Shown here: positions 41,253 to 52,833 of the stretch, piece by piece
How the letters are laid out: every line of letters starts with the position of its first letter
How positions within the stretch are numbered: position 1 is the first letter of the stretch
NCBI GenBank assembly: GCA_938029725.1
Contig: CALHGE010000016.1
Span: forward strand, 20,522 to 84,521
From: an uncultured Flavobacteriaceae bacterium
Lineage (GTDB): Bacteria > Bacteroidota > Bacteroidia > Flavobacteriales > Flavobacteriaceae
Direction of reading: 5' to 3'
Length of the DNA stretch: 64,000 nt
Notes under the pieces: model-generated
The model's input: the letters and a program-made list of their open reading frames with translations, nothing else
Told to the model about the DNA's origin: nothing
Databases searched by the model: none
Translations under genes and position numbers: made by a program

Positions 41253-41972
41253 TTAGCTAAAAACTTCATTTAAAATCGCAAGAGACTTGGGTTTTCGAAA
41301 TCCTTGTAAATGCAATTCAAAATAGAGCACAAGAGATTTTAGTAGTTCTTGTCGGTTTGTTTTATTCATTTTGATGGTATGTATCTCATCAAAATTTGTG
41401 CCCAACACGGTTTTAAAAAAATTAAGATTTTCTCCAGTTAAAATAGGGTTCAAAGAGGGCCTATCAGTAAATTCTCCCTCGAGAAGATCAAAACAAGTTG
41501 TATTGATATCATTTGTATCTGGATAAAAACCCAAATACTTCGTAAGGTTTATCAAAAAAATGAGATGAAAATTAGAGACTTTTTCATTTGTATCTAACCA
41601 TTGTAATGAGGCTTCTAAGAACTCGAAAAGCCCCTGATTACTTTCCTCTTCGTGAATACTATTACTCAACATTTCTGCTAAAAATTGCGTCATAGCACTT
41701 TTAGCAATGTCAGTATGTAAACTTTGATAATGGTAGTGGACTTTCGCTTCTCGAATACTTTCTAAATTTCCTTTGTTCTTATGATTAGCCACAATTTCTA
41801 ACTGGGTCAGTGGCTGAAAATAAGCGGTTTTCAGCTTTCCTTTCTTAGACGCTAAAACACCCTTTAATAAATATGATTTTAACCCATCAGAAGCCGTAAA
41901 AGCCTTCATTATAAGACTTGTATCTCCATACTTCAGCGAAGTAAGAACTATAGCTTTTGTGGTTACCTGCAT
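41253..41972 (-). CDS. recO: DNA repair protein RecO
   Basis: TTKAIVLTSLKYGDTSLIMKAFTASDGLKSYLLKG, C-terminal FELHLQGFRKPKSL. Confidence 0.92.
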   Translation of the reverse strand: MQVTTKAIVLTSLKYGDTSLIMKAFTASDGLKSYLLKGVLASKKGKLKTAYFQPLTQLEIVANHKNKGNLESIREAKVHYHYQSLHTDIAKSAMTQFLAEMLSNSIHEEESNQGLFEFLEASLQWLDTNEKVSNFHLIFLINLTKYLGFYPDTNDINTTCFDLLEGEFTDRPSLNPILTGENLNFFKTVLGTNFDEIHTIKMNKTNRQELLKSLVLYFELHLQGFRKPKSLAILNEVFS

Positions 41973-42086
41973 TTAGGTTGGTTGGGTTTACTGTAAAGAT
42001 ATAGTAAACATTAGTATTGCGTAGGCAGAATCAGCAGGCAGTTCATAGCGAAATTAAAAAAATGCTCCGTAAACTGTATTCAGTGA

Positions 42087-42132
42087 AACAAAAAAATCGA
42101 GAAGTTGGATTTTAAATTTCAACTTCTCGATT
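42087..42132 (-). terminator. Intrinsic terminator of gdhA
   Basis: AATCGAGAAGTTG-N12-CAACTTCTCGATT perfect 13 bp stem with minus-strand T run. Confidence 0.85.
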
Positions 42133-42174
42133 ATATTTTTAGTAATTAGCAAACTGTTGCTTTCAGCAAAAGGC

Positions 42175-43536
<1,362 letters not shown>

Positions 43537-43635
43537 TTAGGTAATAGGTTTCTTTTTATTAAATTTAGAATATAGCGGTAAAATTATGCTATTATTATAA
43601 TTTAAGTGCTGTTTTTTTAAAAATTTGACAAAAAA

Positions 43636-44790
43636 TTATCCTATAGCCTGTTCCAAATCAGCAATCAAATCGGCTTCATCCTCGATACCGACGCTCAAAC
43701 GAATTAAAGAATCTACAACACCACTTCTCTCGCGTTCTTCTTTCGGAATACTTGCATGGGTCATACTTGCCGGGTGACCTGCCAAACTTTCTACGCCACC
43801 CAAAGATTCCGCTAGGGTAAATAGTTGAAGTTTTTCTACGATTCTGATAGCATCTTCATAGCTGCTCCCCTTAGGAACAAAAGAAATCATTCCTCCAAAA
43901 TCATTCATTTGACTCTTAGCAATCTCATGATTAGGGTGGTCTTTAAACCCTGGCCAATACACTTTTTCAATTTTCGGATGCGTGGCTAAATATTCAGCTA
44001 TCGCTTTTCCATTTTCACAATGACGTTGCATTCGAACATGAAGTGTTTTAATTCCGCGAAGCGTTAAAAAACTATCCATAGGTCCGCATACAGCTCCGCT
44101 GGCATTCTGAATAAAATAAAGCTGATCTGCAAGGTCTTTATCCTTTACCACCAAGGCGCCAACAACCACATCACTATGGCCTCCTAAATACTTAGTTGCC
44201 GAGTGCATTACAATATCAGCTCCTAAATCTAAGGGCAATTGCAAATATGGCGTTGCGAAGGTATTGTCGACTGCTAATAAAATCGCGTGCTTCTTTGCCA
44301 ATTGAGAAACCGCTTTGATGTCGATAATATTCATCATTGGGTTGGTCGGCGTTTCCACCCAAATCAATTTAGTGTTCTCACTAATATGTGCTTCTATTTG
44401 ATCTGCATGCTGCATTCCGATAAAAGTGAATGTTATTCCGAATTTCTCAAATACCTGTTTGAATATACGGTAGCTTCCGCCATACAAATCGTTAGTAGAA
44501 AGTACCTCATCACCAGGGCTCAACAATTTAACCACAGCATCAATTGCAGCTACACCACTAGCAAAAGCCAATCCGTAATTTCCGTTTTCGATACTTGCTA
44601 AAGAATTTTCTAAAGCGGTCCGTGTAGGGTTTGCACTCCGCGAATATTGATAGCCCTTATGCCCGCCAGGGGTAGTCTGGGCATAGGTTGATGTTTGATA
44701 AATAGGAGGCATTACTGCACCATATGCTGCATCAGGTGTTTGCCCTCCGTGAATTGTTTTACTATTGAATTTTAACTTTTTTTCGCTCAT
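43636..44790 (-). CDS. metB: Cystathionine gamma-synthase-type PLP enzyme
   Basis: TIHGGQTPDAAYGAVMPPIYQTSTYAQ, YSRSANPTRTALE, HSATKYLGGHSDVVVGALV, SLGGVESLAGHPASMTHA. Confidence 0.92.
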   Translation of the reverse strand: MSEKKLKFNSKTIHGGQTPDAAYGAVMPPIYQTSTYAQTTPGGHKGYQYSRSANPTRTALENSLASIENGNYGLAFASGVAAIDAVVKLLSPGDEVLSTNDLYGGSYRIFKQVFEKFGITFTFIGMQHADQIEAHISENTKLIWVETPTNPMMNIIDIKAVSQLAKKHAILLAVDNTFATPYLQLPLDLGADIVMHSATKYLGGHSDVVVGALVVKDKDLADQLYFIQNASGAVCGPMDSFLTLRGIKTLHVRMQRHCENGKAIAEYLATHPKIEKVYWPGFKDHPNHEIAKSQMNDFGGMISFVPKGSSYEDAIRIVEKLQLFTLAESLGGVESLAGHPASMTHASIPKEERERSGVVDSLIRLSVGIEDEADLIADLEQAIG

Positions 44791-44868
44791 GCGATGTCAT
44801 TCTACCTACAAATGTATCGTTATCTTTGGAATCATACAATCATCCCCTTTTTTTTACCGCGCTTCTAA

Positions 44869-45612
44869 ATGAAATCTACAGCTTACTATTTTTTAGTATT
44901 TTTTCTACTCTTTGGTTGTCAAAGCGAAAACAAACTCACTTTTGAACCTTATGCTTTCGAGAACGAAGCTTGCGCTGATTGCCCAGCCGTTTCTATTGCA
45001 ATTCCAAAAGCATTAGGCAGTGCTAAAATTTCTAAAACAATTAACACTGCATTAGATGAAGAACTGATTTCGTTACTTTCATTTGATGATGAGATCGCGG
45101 TGACTTCTTTGGATGATGCCTTAAAATCATTCAAAAACGGATACCTAGAATTACAAGAATTATACGATGATGAGCCCACCGGCTGGGAAGCAAAAATTCA
45201 AGGTTCAATATCATATGAAGATACTGACTTTATTAGCATCATTTTAGACTCATATCTCTTTACTGGAGGAGCTCACGGCTATACTTCTAAAAGGTTTTTG
45301 AACTTTGATAAGAAAAAAGGCATTGAACTAGAAAACGCAGAACTTTTCAAAAGTGCTGAAGATTTTCGAGCTTTTGCAGAAAAAATATTTCGTCAAAAAG
45401 AAGGCATCCCAAAAGACAAACCGATAAACTATACCGGGTTTATGTTCGAGCAAGATTCTTTTTATCTTCCTGAAAATATTGGGTTTACTGAAGACGGGTT
45501 AAAACTTCTCTACAATCCTTATGAAGTAGGCTCATATGCAGATGGGCCTATTGAATTAATTTTGCCGCATTCAGAAATTAAAAAATATCTATCTAGAAAA
45601 CAAAAACCTTAA
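44869..45612 (+). CDS. DUF3298/DUF4163-type lipoprotein
   Basis: Lipobox (LFGCQSE); GGAHGYTSKRFLNFDKKKG and C-terminal YEVGSYADGPIELILPHSEIKKYL. Confidence 0.85.
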   Translation: MKSTAYYFLVFFLLFGCQSENKLTFEPYAFENEACADCPAVSIAIPKALGSAKISKTINTALDEELISLLSFDDEIAVTSLDDALKSFKNGYLELQELYDDEPTGWEAKIQGSISYEDTDFISIILDSYLFTGGAHGYTSKRFLNFDKKKGIELENAELFKSAEDFRAFAEKIFRQKEGIPKDKPINYTGFMFEQDSFYLPENIGFTEDGLKLLYNPYEVGSYADGPIELILPHSEIKKYLSRKQKP

Positions 45613-45616
45613 CCGC

Positions 45617-46078
45617 CTATAGTTTTATGGCTCTTTGAAGTGCAAAAATTGCTCCTATATGCAATCCTTCATGAAAGTGATTAAACGCTATAGTATCATC
45701 TACATTTTTTAAAACCACCCCAGCACTTGTCGGATATTCTTTAAAATTGCTGAAAAGGCCTTTCTCATAATCAGCAATCGTTTTTTCAATTGTAGAAAAA
45801 AGCAATACTTTAACTTCTTCTATTTCGGCATCTGTAGCGGTTCCATCTGGTGTAGTTCCTTTTTTGAATTTATCTTTTATCTCCTTCGGAATCTGAATTT
45901 CAAGTCCACTTAAGCTATATACCAATGCTTGTTGTGTAGAAACGACATGCGCTATATTCCACCAAATATTATTATTATAACCCGTCGGTATTTTCAACAA
46001 CTCTGCTCTAGGTGTCGTTTTTAATATATGGTAAAATCCTTTTCTTAATTGTAGTGTCTGTTCTAGAACATTTTTCAT
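45617..46078 (-). CDS. DinB family protein
   Basis: NNIWWNIAHVVSTQQALVYSLSG and NHFHEGLHIGAIFALQRAI (His triad); start at MKNVLEQ preferred. Confidence 0.88.
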   Translation of the reverse strand: MKNVLEQTLQLRKGFYHILKTTPRAELLKIPTGYNNNIWWNIAHVVSTQQALVYSLSGLEIQIPKEIKDKFKKGTTPDGTATDAEIEEVKVLLFSTIEKTIADYEKGLFSNFKEYPTSAGVVLKNVDDTIAFNHFHEGLHIGAIFALQRAIKL

Positions 46079-46222
46079 ATTCGTATCTTTTCTAATGTGG
46101 AGGATAAAAATAGTGCAATTGAACGGAATTAGGTTTCTTTGCTTTGAATTTATCAAAACAAAAAGGCAACTTACTAGCTTGAACATATACTATGCTTATA
46201 GCGGATGAAAATAAAGACTACC

Positions 46223-46576
46223 ATGAAAAAGATATATCATTTAAGCACCTGTGATACCTGTCAACGTATTATAAAGGAACTGCAGCCTTCGGATGAGTTT
46301 ATACTTCAAGACATCAAAACGGAAGCGATTAGCCTCTCTCAAGTTGAAGAAATGAAAGAACTAGCAGGAAGCTTTGAAGCCCTATTTAGTAAAAGGGCGC
46401 GACTCTTTCGTCAACAAGGTTTACACGAAAAGCAACTATCTGAAACTGACTTTAAAAGCTTGATTTTAGAGCACTATACCTTTTTAAAACGACCCGTAAT
46501 TTTTGTTAATGAGGAACTATTTGTAGGGAATAGTAAAAAGGTAGTCGCGGCTGCCAAAGCTGCTATTCACTCTTGA
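46223..46576 (+). CDS. ArsC/Spx-like arsenate reductase family protein
   Basis: IYHLSTCDTCQRIIKEL, RARLFRQQG, LKRPVIFVNEELFVGNS. Confidence 0.9.
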   Translation: MKKIYHLSTCDTCQRIIKELQPSDEFILQDIKTEAISLSQVEEMKELAGSFEALFSKRARLFRQQGLHEKQLSETDFKSLILEHYTFLKRPVIFVNEELFVGNSKKVVAAAKAAIHS

Positions 46577-47472
46577 ACAAGCGTACCTTAGCCATACTTG
46601 CCGCACTAACTGCGACCACTATTTACGGTCTCAACCACAGCATTGCAAAAGGTGTGATGCCCAATTATGTACAACCTTACGGCCTAGTTATGCTTCGGGT
46701 TATTGGAGCATCTTCGCTATTTTGGCTGGCTTCTTTATTTGGCCCTAAAGAAAAAATCGATAGGAAAGACTACCGACGAATATTGATTTGCGCCCTTTTT
46801 GGAATGGGTATAAATATGCTTGTTTTTTTTAAAGGATTATCCTTATCAACCCCTATCAATAGCGCTGTTATTATAACTACAACACCCATATTCGTGCTGA
46901 TTTTATCTGCCATTTTTATCAAAGAAAAAATCACCATCCGAAAAGTTATAGGAATCACAATCGGACTAGCTGGTGCCCTAGGCTTGATACTATTTGGAGC
47001 AGAAATACGACATGATGCGCCAAATATTCCTTTGGGTAATTTCTATATTTTGCTCAACGCCTTATTCTACGGAACGTATTTGATCATTGCAAAGACACTT
47101 ATTGAAAAGTATCACCCGCTTACCTTTATGAAATGGTTATTTTCTCTAGGTATTTTAATTTGTCTTCCCTTTGGCTATCAAGAATTGGTTGAAATCGATT
47201 GGTCAAACCTGCCTTTTGAAGCCATTTGGAAAATAGCCTTTGTCATTCTCGGAACTACATTTTGCACCTACCTTTTCAATATTTTTGCTTTGACACAATT
47301 AAAAGCATCTACCCTAAGTGCCTTTATCTATGTACAACCTTTGCTGGGTATTCTCTATGCAGTCGCCACTGGGCAAGATAGTCTTACGGCAGTAAAAATT
47401 CTAGCGGCTTGTTTGGTTTTACTCGGGGTTTATTTGGCCAGTAGGAAACCGAAGCAAGGGGTTGGAACGTGA
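46573..47472 (+). CDS. EamA/DMT superfamily transporter
   Basis: Ten TM helices with tandem EamA repeats (TPINSAVIITTTPIFVLILSAIFIKEKI; LKASTLSAFIYVQPLLGILYAV). Confidence 0.93.
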   Translation: MNKRTLAILAALTATTIYGLNHSIAKGVMPNYVQPYGLVMLRVIGASSLFWLASLFGPKEKIDRKDYRRILICALFGMGINMLVFFKGLSLSTPINSAVIITTTPIFVLILSAIFIKEKITIRKVIGITIGLAGALGLILFGAEIRHDAPNIPLGNFYILLNALFYGTYLIIAKTLIEKYHPLTFMKWLFSLGILICLPFGYQELVEIDWSNLPFEAIWKIAFVILGTTFCTYLFNIFALTQLKASTLSAFIYVQPLLGILYAVATGQDSLTAVKILAACLVLLGVYLASRKPKQGVGT

Positions 47473-47619
47473 CTCAATACATTCCTTAATTTGAATGTTA
47501 TGGATGGTTTCTTGAGAATATTGAACCTACACAGTCAAAATGCAAAATATACTTGTTCAATAGTTTATGTTCTAATGAAGGCAATATGATTTTGTCAAAT
47601 CGTATAAAACCAAAGGTCA

Positions 47620-48804
47620 CTAAGACACTAGTTCAAAAGCCTGTTTTGCAATTTCCAACTCTTCATTTGTTTGAATTACTAAAATTTTGGTAGTTGCATT
47701 GACCTTCTGAATTTCTAAAAGATCAGCTACCTTTTGCTTGTTCTTTTCAGTATCGATATGAATGCCTAGACCCTCCATATCTGAACAAATCATGGCGCGA
47801 AGTACATTTGAATTTTCGCCAATACCCGCAGTGAAAATTAAAGCATCTACACCATTAAGAAGTGCGATATAGCTTCCTATGAATTTTTTAATTCGATAAG
47901 AAATCATTTCCAATGCTAGTTGACAATCTCTATTTCCTTTATCTGCTTCTTTTTGGACATCTCTTAAATCAGAATACCCCGTAAGGCCCAAAAGTCCACT
48001 TTGTTTTTGTAAAAGGTCATTTACTTCTTGCGATGAAAGCCCCAAACTATCCATCAGATAAAAAACTACCGCATGGTCAATATCACCACTTCGGGTACCC
48101 ATAATAAGCCCATTAGTAGGGCTAAACCCGAGAGAATGATCTACACTCTTAGCATCTTTTATTGCGGTCATACTGCAGCCGTTTCCTAAATGGATACTGA
48201 TTATTTTACTAGATGCCTTTTTTAAATGTGAAATTGCCTTTTCAGAGACATATTTGTGACTTGTACCATGAAAACCATACACCCGAATATGGTGCTCATC
48301 GGCAAGGTGTTTTGGAATCGCATAGCGATATGCTTTTTCAGGAAGGGTCTGATGAAAAGCAGTATCAAAAACGGCTACCTGTGTGGCCTCTTTAAAAAGT
48401 TCCGCGGCCACATTAATACCAGTAGCGTTCGCCGGGTTATGTAAGGGCGCCAAACTAGACAAGCGTTCGACCGCTGCTAAAACGGTCTCGTCAATTATTG
48501 TCGGTTGATCAAATTGGCTACCCCCGTGAACCACACGATGCGCAACAACCGTAATTTCATTAGGGTGCTCTAAAACTCCTAATTCACTATGCATCAACAT
48601 GGTGGTTACTGCTTGCAAACCTTCTTTATGATTGGACAGTCGTTTTACCACAGTGGTATCTACTCCTTTGGCCTCATAATGTATCGATGAGTTATCGAGT
48701 CCGATACGTTCTATCAAGCCTTTGCAGATCACCACTTCTGATGGCATTTTGATAACTTGAAATTTGATAGAAGAACTTCCTGAGTTGAGAACGAGAATTT
48801 GCAT
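47620..48804 (-). CDS. ackA: Acetate kinase
   Basis: ILVLNSGSSSIKFQ, RVVHGG, VFDTAFHQTLPEKAYRYAIP, FTAGIGENS. Confidence 0.97.
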   Translation of the reverse strand: MQILVLNSGSSSIKFQVIKMPSEVVICKGLIERIGLDNSSIHYEAKGVDTTVVKRLSNHKEGLQAVTTMLMHSELGVLEHPNEITVVAHRVVHGGSQFDQPTIIDETVLAAVERLSSLAPLHNPANATGINVAAELFKEATQVAVFDTAFHQTLPEKAYRYAIPKHLADEHHIRVYGFHGTSHKYVSEKAISHLKKASSKIISIHLGNGCSMTAIKDAKSVDHSLGFSPTNGLIMGTRSGDIDHAVVFYLMDSLGLSSQEVNDLLQKQSGLLGLTGYSDLRDVQKEADKGNRDCQLALEMISYRIKKFIGSYIALLNGVDALIFTAGIGENSNVLRAMICSDMEGLGIHIDTEKNKQKVADLLEIQKVNATTKILVIQTNEELEIAKQAFELVS

Positions 48805-48810
48805 GATTTT

Positions 48811-50898
48811 TTAACTTTCTTGTGCTTGTATCGCCGTTACGATTACCGTATTAAAAACATCTTCAACCGTACAGCCTCTACTTAAATCGTTTACTGGTTT
48901 ATTTAGCCCCTGTAACATTGGCCCTATTGCTAGGGCACCTGTTTCTCTTTGAACCGCCTTATAGGTGTTATTACCTGTATTCAGGTCTGGAAAAATCAAA
49001 ACAGATGCTTGCCCGGCCACTTCTGAGTCTGGTAATTTACTTTTGCCAACCAATGGGTCAACGGCAGCATCGTACTGTATGGGGCCTTCAATCTGTAAAT
49101 GAGGGTGGCTACTTTTCACCAATTCTGTTGCCTTTCTCACTTTATCAACCTCCTCCCCTTTTCCAGAACTACCCGAAGAATAGGATAACATTGCAATCTT
49201 CGCTTTAATGCCAAATTCTTCTGCCGATGCTGCAGAGGAAATAGCAATTTCAGCCAGTTGCTCTGCCGTCGGATTTGGGTTAATGGCGCAATCGCCAAAA
49301 ACAGAGACTCTGTTCTCCAAGCACATGAAAAATACCGAGGATACCACCCCGATACCTGGTTTGGTTTTTACGAACTGTAGTGCTGGGCGTATGGTATGCT
49401 GTGTGGTATGTACTGCTCCAGAAACCATTCCATCTGCATCTCCTTGATACACCATCATCGTACCAAAATAGGAAACATCAAGCATAGTATCTCTAGCGAC
49501 ATCCATATTCACCCCTTTATGCCTTCTTAACTCACAAAAAGTAGTTGCATATTTTTCAAAATTTTCTGCGCTTGCTGGGTCAATAATATTCAAGTGTGAT
49601 ATACGAATACCAAGTTGCATCGCTTTCTTTTCAATCTCTTCTTGGTTCCCTAAAAGTGTAATATCCACAACACCTAAAGCACATAATTCACTGGCAGCCT
49701 CGAGAATTCTTGCATCCTCTCCTTCTGGTAATACAATATGTTTTTTATGCCTTTTAGCGCGTTGAAGCAGGTTATACTGAAACATTCTCGGGGTAGTGCC
49801 CTTCGGCTCAAACGTTTCTAAGCGTTGCAGCAATAGCTCGCCATCAATATGGCTATTAAAAAGTGCTATAGAAGTAGCAATTTTCTGTTTACTTTTTGCA
49901 TAAATCTTCGATTTGATATTTCCCACGGAATTGGCTGCCTCAAAGGTGCCTTGTTGCACAGAAATAATAGGAACATGTGTTTCAAAGCCTTCCAATAAAC
50001 GTAATATTGAGGTTTCAGGAAGTATGCCCCCGGTCAGTACAATACCAGAAATAGTAGGATAATTATCCGAAAGATTTGCCTGTAGCGCGCCAAGAATGAT
50101 GTCAGATCTATCGCCTGGGGTAATCACCAAACTATTGTCTCGAAGGTGGGTGAGATAGTTATGCAGTTGCATGGCACCTACTCCAAAACTTCCTGTTTGG
50201 TTATCTAAATTTTCTTTTCCAAAGAGCACTTTTCCATCAAGTGAATCCAAGATTTCGTGTACCGTAGGGTGTGATAGCTTTTTTACTCTTGGCACCGCAT
50301 AGGAAACGGTTTTTGTGTTCAATTCGTCCTTCAACCGTTCATTTACTAGTGCCACATTTTCTGGGTGCACTTTGTTGGCAACAACTCCGAGTATTTCAAT
50401 TCCTTTTTGAATATAGGTATTTACCGCAGATTCAAGATTACCACAGAATTCGTCTAAGGTCTTTCCGCGAGCATTGTCTATCAGAATAACCGGCATACCC
50501 AGATTCTTAGCAATATCAATATTCAAATCGAATTCGATGATACTTCCGTCGCTAGAGAAATCACTTCCTTCCACTAAAATAAAATCAAATCGTTTTTCGA
50601 GCTGTTTATATTTGGCGATAATAGTATCTAGAATATCACCTTGCCTTCCATCATTGAATAGGTCTACCACCTGACTTTGAGTCAAGGCGAAGGCATCTTC
50701 AACAGAAAGGTCCAAATCAAAATGAGAAATCACCGTATTGATGTGATTATCTATAGCACCCTCTTTAACATCATCAATTACAGGCCTAAAATAACCTACT
50801 TTGGCCATTTTGCCCAATAACAATTGCATCAAACCTAATACAACGAGAGATTTACCACTATGAGATTCTAAGGCAGCTATGTAAAGGGCTTTTGTCAT
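48811..50898 (-). CDS. pta: Phosphate acetyltransferase (long form with DRTGG domain)
   Basis: ALESHSGKSLVVLGLMQLL N-terminus, PEGEDARILEAA, DGMVSGAVHTTQHTIRPALQ, LIFPDLNTGNNTYKAVQR. Confidence 0.97.
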   Translation of the reverse strand: MTKALYIAALESHSGKSLVVLGLMQLLLGKMAKVGYFRPVIDDVKEGAIDNHINTVISHFDLDLSVEDAFALTQSQVVDLFNDGRQGDILDTIIAKYKQLEKRFDFILVEGSDFSSDGSIIEFDLNIDIAKNLGMPVILIDNARGKTLDEFCGNLESAVNTYIQKGIEILGVVANKVHPENVALVNERLKDELNTKTVSYAVPRVKKLSHPTVHEILDSLDGKVLFGKENLDNQTGSFGVGAMQLHNYLTHLRDNSLVITPGDRSDIILGALQANLSDNYPTISGIVLTGGILPETSILRLLEGFETHVPIISVQQGTFEAANSVGNIKSKIYAKSKQKIATSIALFNSHIDGELLLQRLETFEPKGTTPRMFQYNLLQRAKRHKKHIVLPEGEDARILEAASELCALGVVDITLLGNQEEIEKKAMQLGIRISHLNIIDPASAENFEKYATTFCELRRHKGVNMDVARDTMLDVSYFGTMMVYQGDADGMVSGAVHTTQHTIRPALQFVKTKPGIGVVSSVFFMCLENRVSVFGDCAINPNPTAEQLAEIAISSAASAEEFGIKAKIAMLSYSSGSSGKGEEVDKVRKATELVKSSHPHLQIEGPIQYDAAVDPLVGKSKLPDSEVAGQASVLIFPDLNTGNNTYKAVQRETGALAIGPMLQGLNKPVNDLSRGCTVEDVFNTVIVTAIQAQES

Positions 50899-51261
50899 TT
50901 TTTGTTGATATATAAGTCAAAGATAAGGGTTTATCTGCTGCAGAAAAGCCCCTAAATGATGCTTCGGAGTGCTATTTAAAAGGTATGGGTTTGGATACGA
51001 AATCTGCATTTCTAAAAAAGTGTAAGGCGCTTGAAACATAGCTTTACCTATAAAAATATTACCTCTTGGCTTCTAGAATTCAAATTTAATAATACCTTAA
51101 CTTATTTCCACAATATATAGCCTAACTTCCTCTAATACAATCCAAGGTTTTCGAATCTCGTATGGAAAGCATAGATCACGTACAATCATCTATCGATTCA
51201 TGTATTTTGAAATTCATTTTGAGTCGATCAGCTTGCTCAGATGCCCTATATTTAAAAACCT

Positions 51262-52319
51262 ATGAGCCCAAAATTAGATCCCTTTTTTTACCTATCGATG
51301 GACTGCCTCTGTATCGCTAATTATGACGGCTATTTTGCGAATATAAACCCTGCTTTTGTAGCCTTATTGGAGTACTCTGAGGAAGAACTACGCTCAAAAT
51401 TAATTTCCGAATTCATCTATGAAGAAGATAGAGCGCGTACAGCTTCGCATAGAAATAACTTAAAGAATAATATAGCACTAGTTAATTTTGAAAACAGATA
51501 CGTGTGCAAATCTGGAAAGATTGTTTGGCTACATTGGACGTCAATTTCTGTTGAAAACGAGCGATTAATATATGCTATTGCCAAAGATATTACCCATAAA
51601 AAACACTCGAAAACGAACGCATAGAGCACTTAGGCAAGCTGAGTGATGTAAATAGAAAACTCAAGCAACTTAACTACACCACTTCTCATGACTTAAGGTC
51701 ACCTGTAAACAATTTAATCTCACTTGTAGATTTAATCGATCTAAGTAAAGTCGATGATGAATTTATATTGAAATTACTCAGCTATATCAAATTGGCTGCA
51801 GAAGGATTAAATAAGTCTCTCAATTCTCATCTAGCGGTATTAGAACAAAAAGATATCTCGAGTGAAAAATTGGAAGAGGTAAATTTTCATATACTATTTG
51901 AGAAAGTACAAACTTCAATAAGCGCATTGATTCAAAAATCTGGTGCCAAATTTCAGTTAGATTTTTCAGCTTTACAAAGTACCTTTTTCAGCGCTGCTTT
52001 TATGGAGAGTATATTTCTAAATTTCATTACCAATTCCATCAAATATGCAAAACCTGATGTTTTACCTATTATCGCGATACGTACGGAAGAAAAGAATGGA
52101 GAAAAAACATTCACGTATTCAGATAATGGTCTCGGCTTTGATATGGATAAAGTAGGTCATCTTATTTTTAAATTAAACCAAAGATTTCATGGCAACAAAG
52201 ACAGCAAAGGGGTTGGCCTCTATTTGGTATACAACCATATCACAAGCCTCGGTGGCAGCATAAGTGTTGCAAGTAAAGTTAATGAAGGAGCTACTTTTAC
52301 AATTACGTTTAAAGCTTAA
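51262..52319 (+). pseudogene. PAS-domain sensor histidine kinase interrupted by a -1 frameshift (or frameshifted on expression)
   Basis: ORF 51262-51624 carries the PAS domain; from about 51600 another frame continues KTLENERIEHLGKLSDVNRKLKQLNYTTSHDLRSPVNN into the HATPase ORF 51768-52319 with no intervening stop. Confidence 0.8.
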
Positions 52320-52410
52320 ATACTATCCTTTATTTGAACTTTGATTTCAAATTTCAAGTTACATTCTACACCTATGGATTGAGAGTAATATCTTGAACCA
52401 ACGAATTTTC

Positions 52411-52626
52411 CTAGTTACAGGCGCCCATTGTATAATCGTCTATATTATTACATTCCGCTGTAGAAGGATTAGGATAGGTAACACCGTTGCAACCACAGAC
52501 ACGATTAAGTTCAAATGTGACAACACATGATTCCTTCGTTTTCGCAATACAATCGTTCTTACTACAAGAAGCAACAAATGCTACAATCAACAATACAATT
52601 AACAAACCTACATTCTTAACTTTCAC
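52411..52626 (-). CDS. Small lipoprotein with Kazal-like domain
   Basis: Lipobox (VAFVASCSK); CIAKTKESCVVTFELNRVCGCNGVTYPNPSTAECNNIDDYTMGAC with six Kazal-pattern Cys. Confidence 0.75.
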   Translation of the reverse strand: MKVKNVGLLIVLLIVAFVASCSKNDCIAKTKESCVVTFELNRVCGCNGVTYPNPSTAECNNIDDYTMGACN

Positions 52627-52833
52627 AGAATTTTATGTTTTAATTAACCGAAAACAATTTTAGCCGATCGTTTATTTGAACTTTCATCCCCAATGGCCCA
52701 CCACTATCAACTTGGGCTATAGCGCATATTTGCACTTACAAATCAAATAGAAAGTCTATACGTATTTTTACTACTAAGGCCTCTGCTAGCTATTGAATTT
52801 ATGCGCATGTTGGATGCACTATTATAGCGGTTA

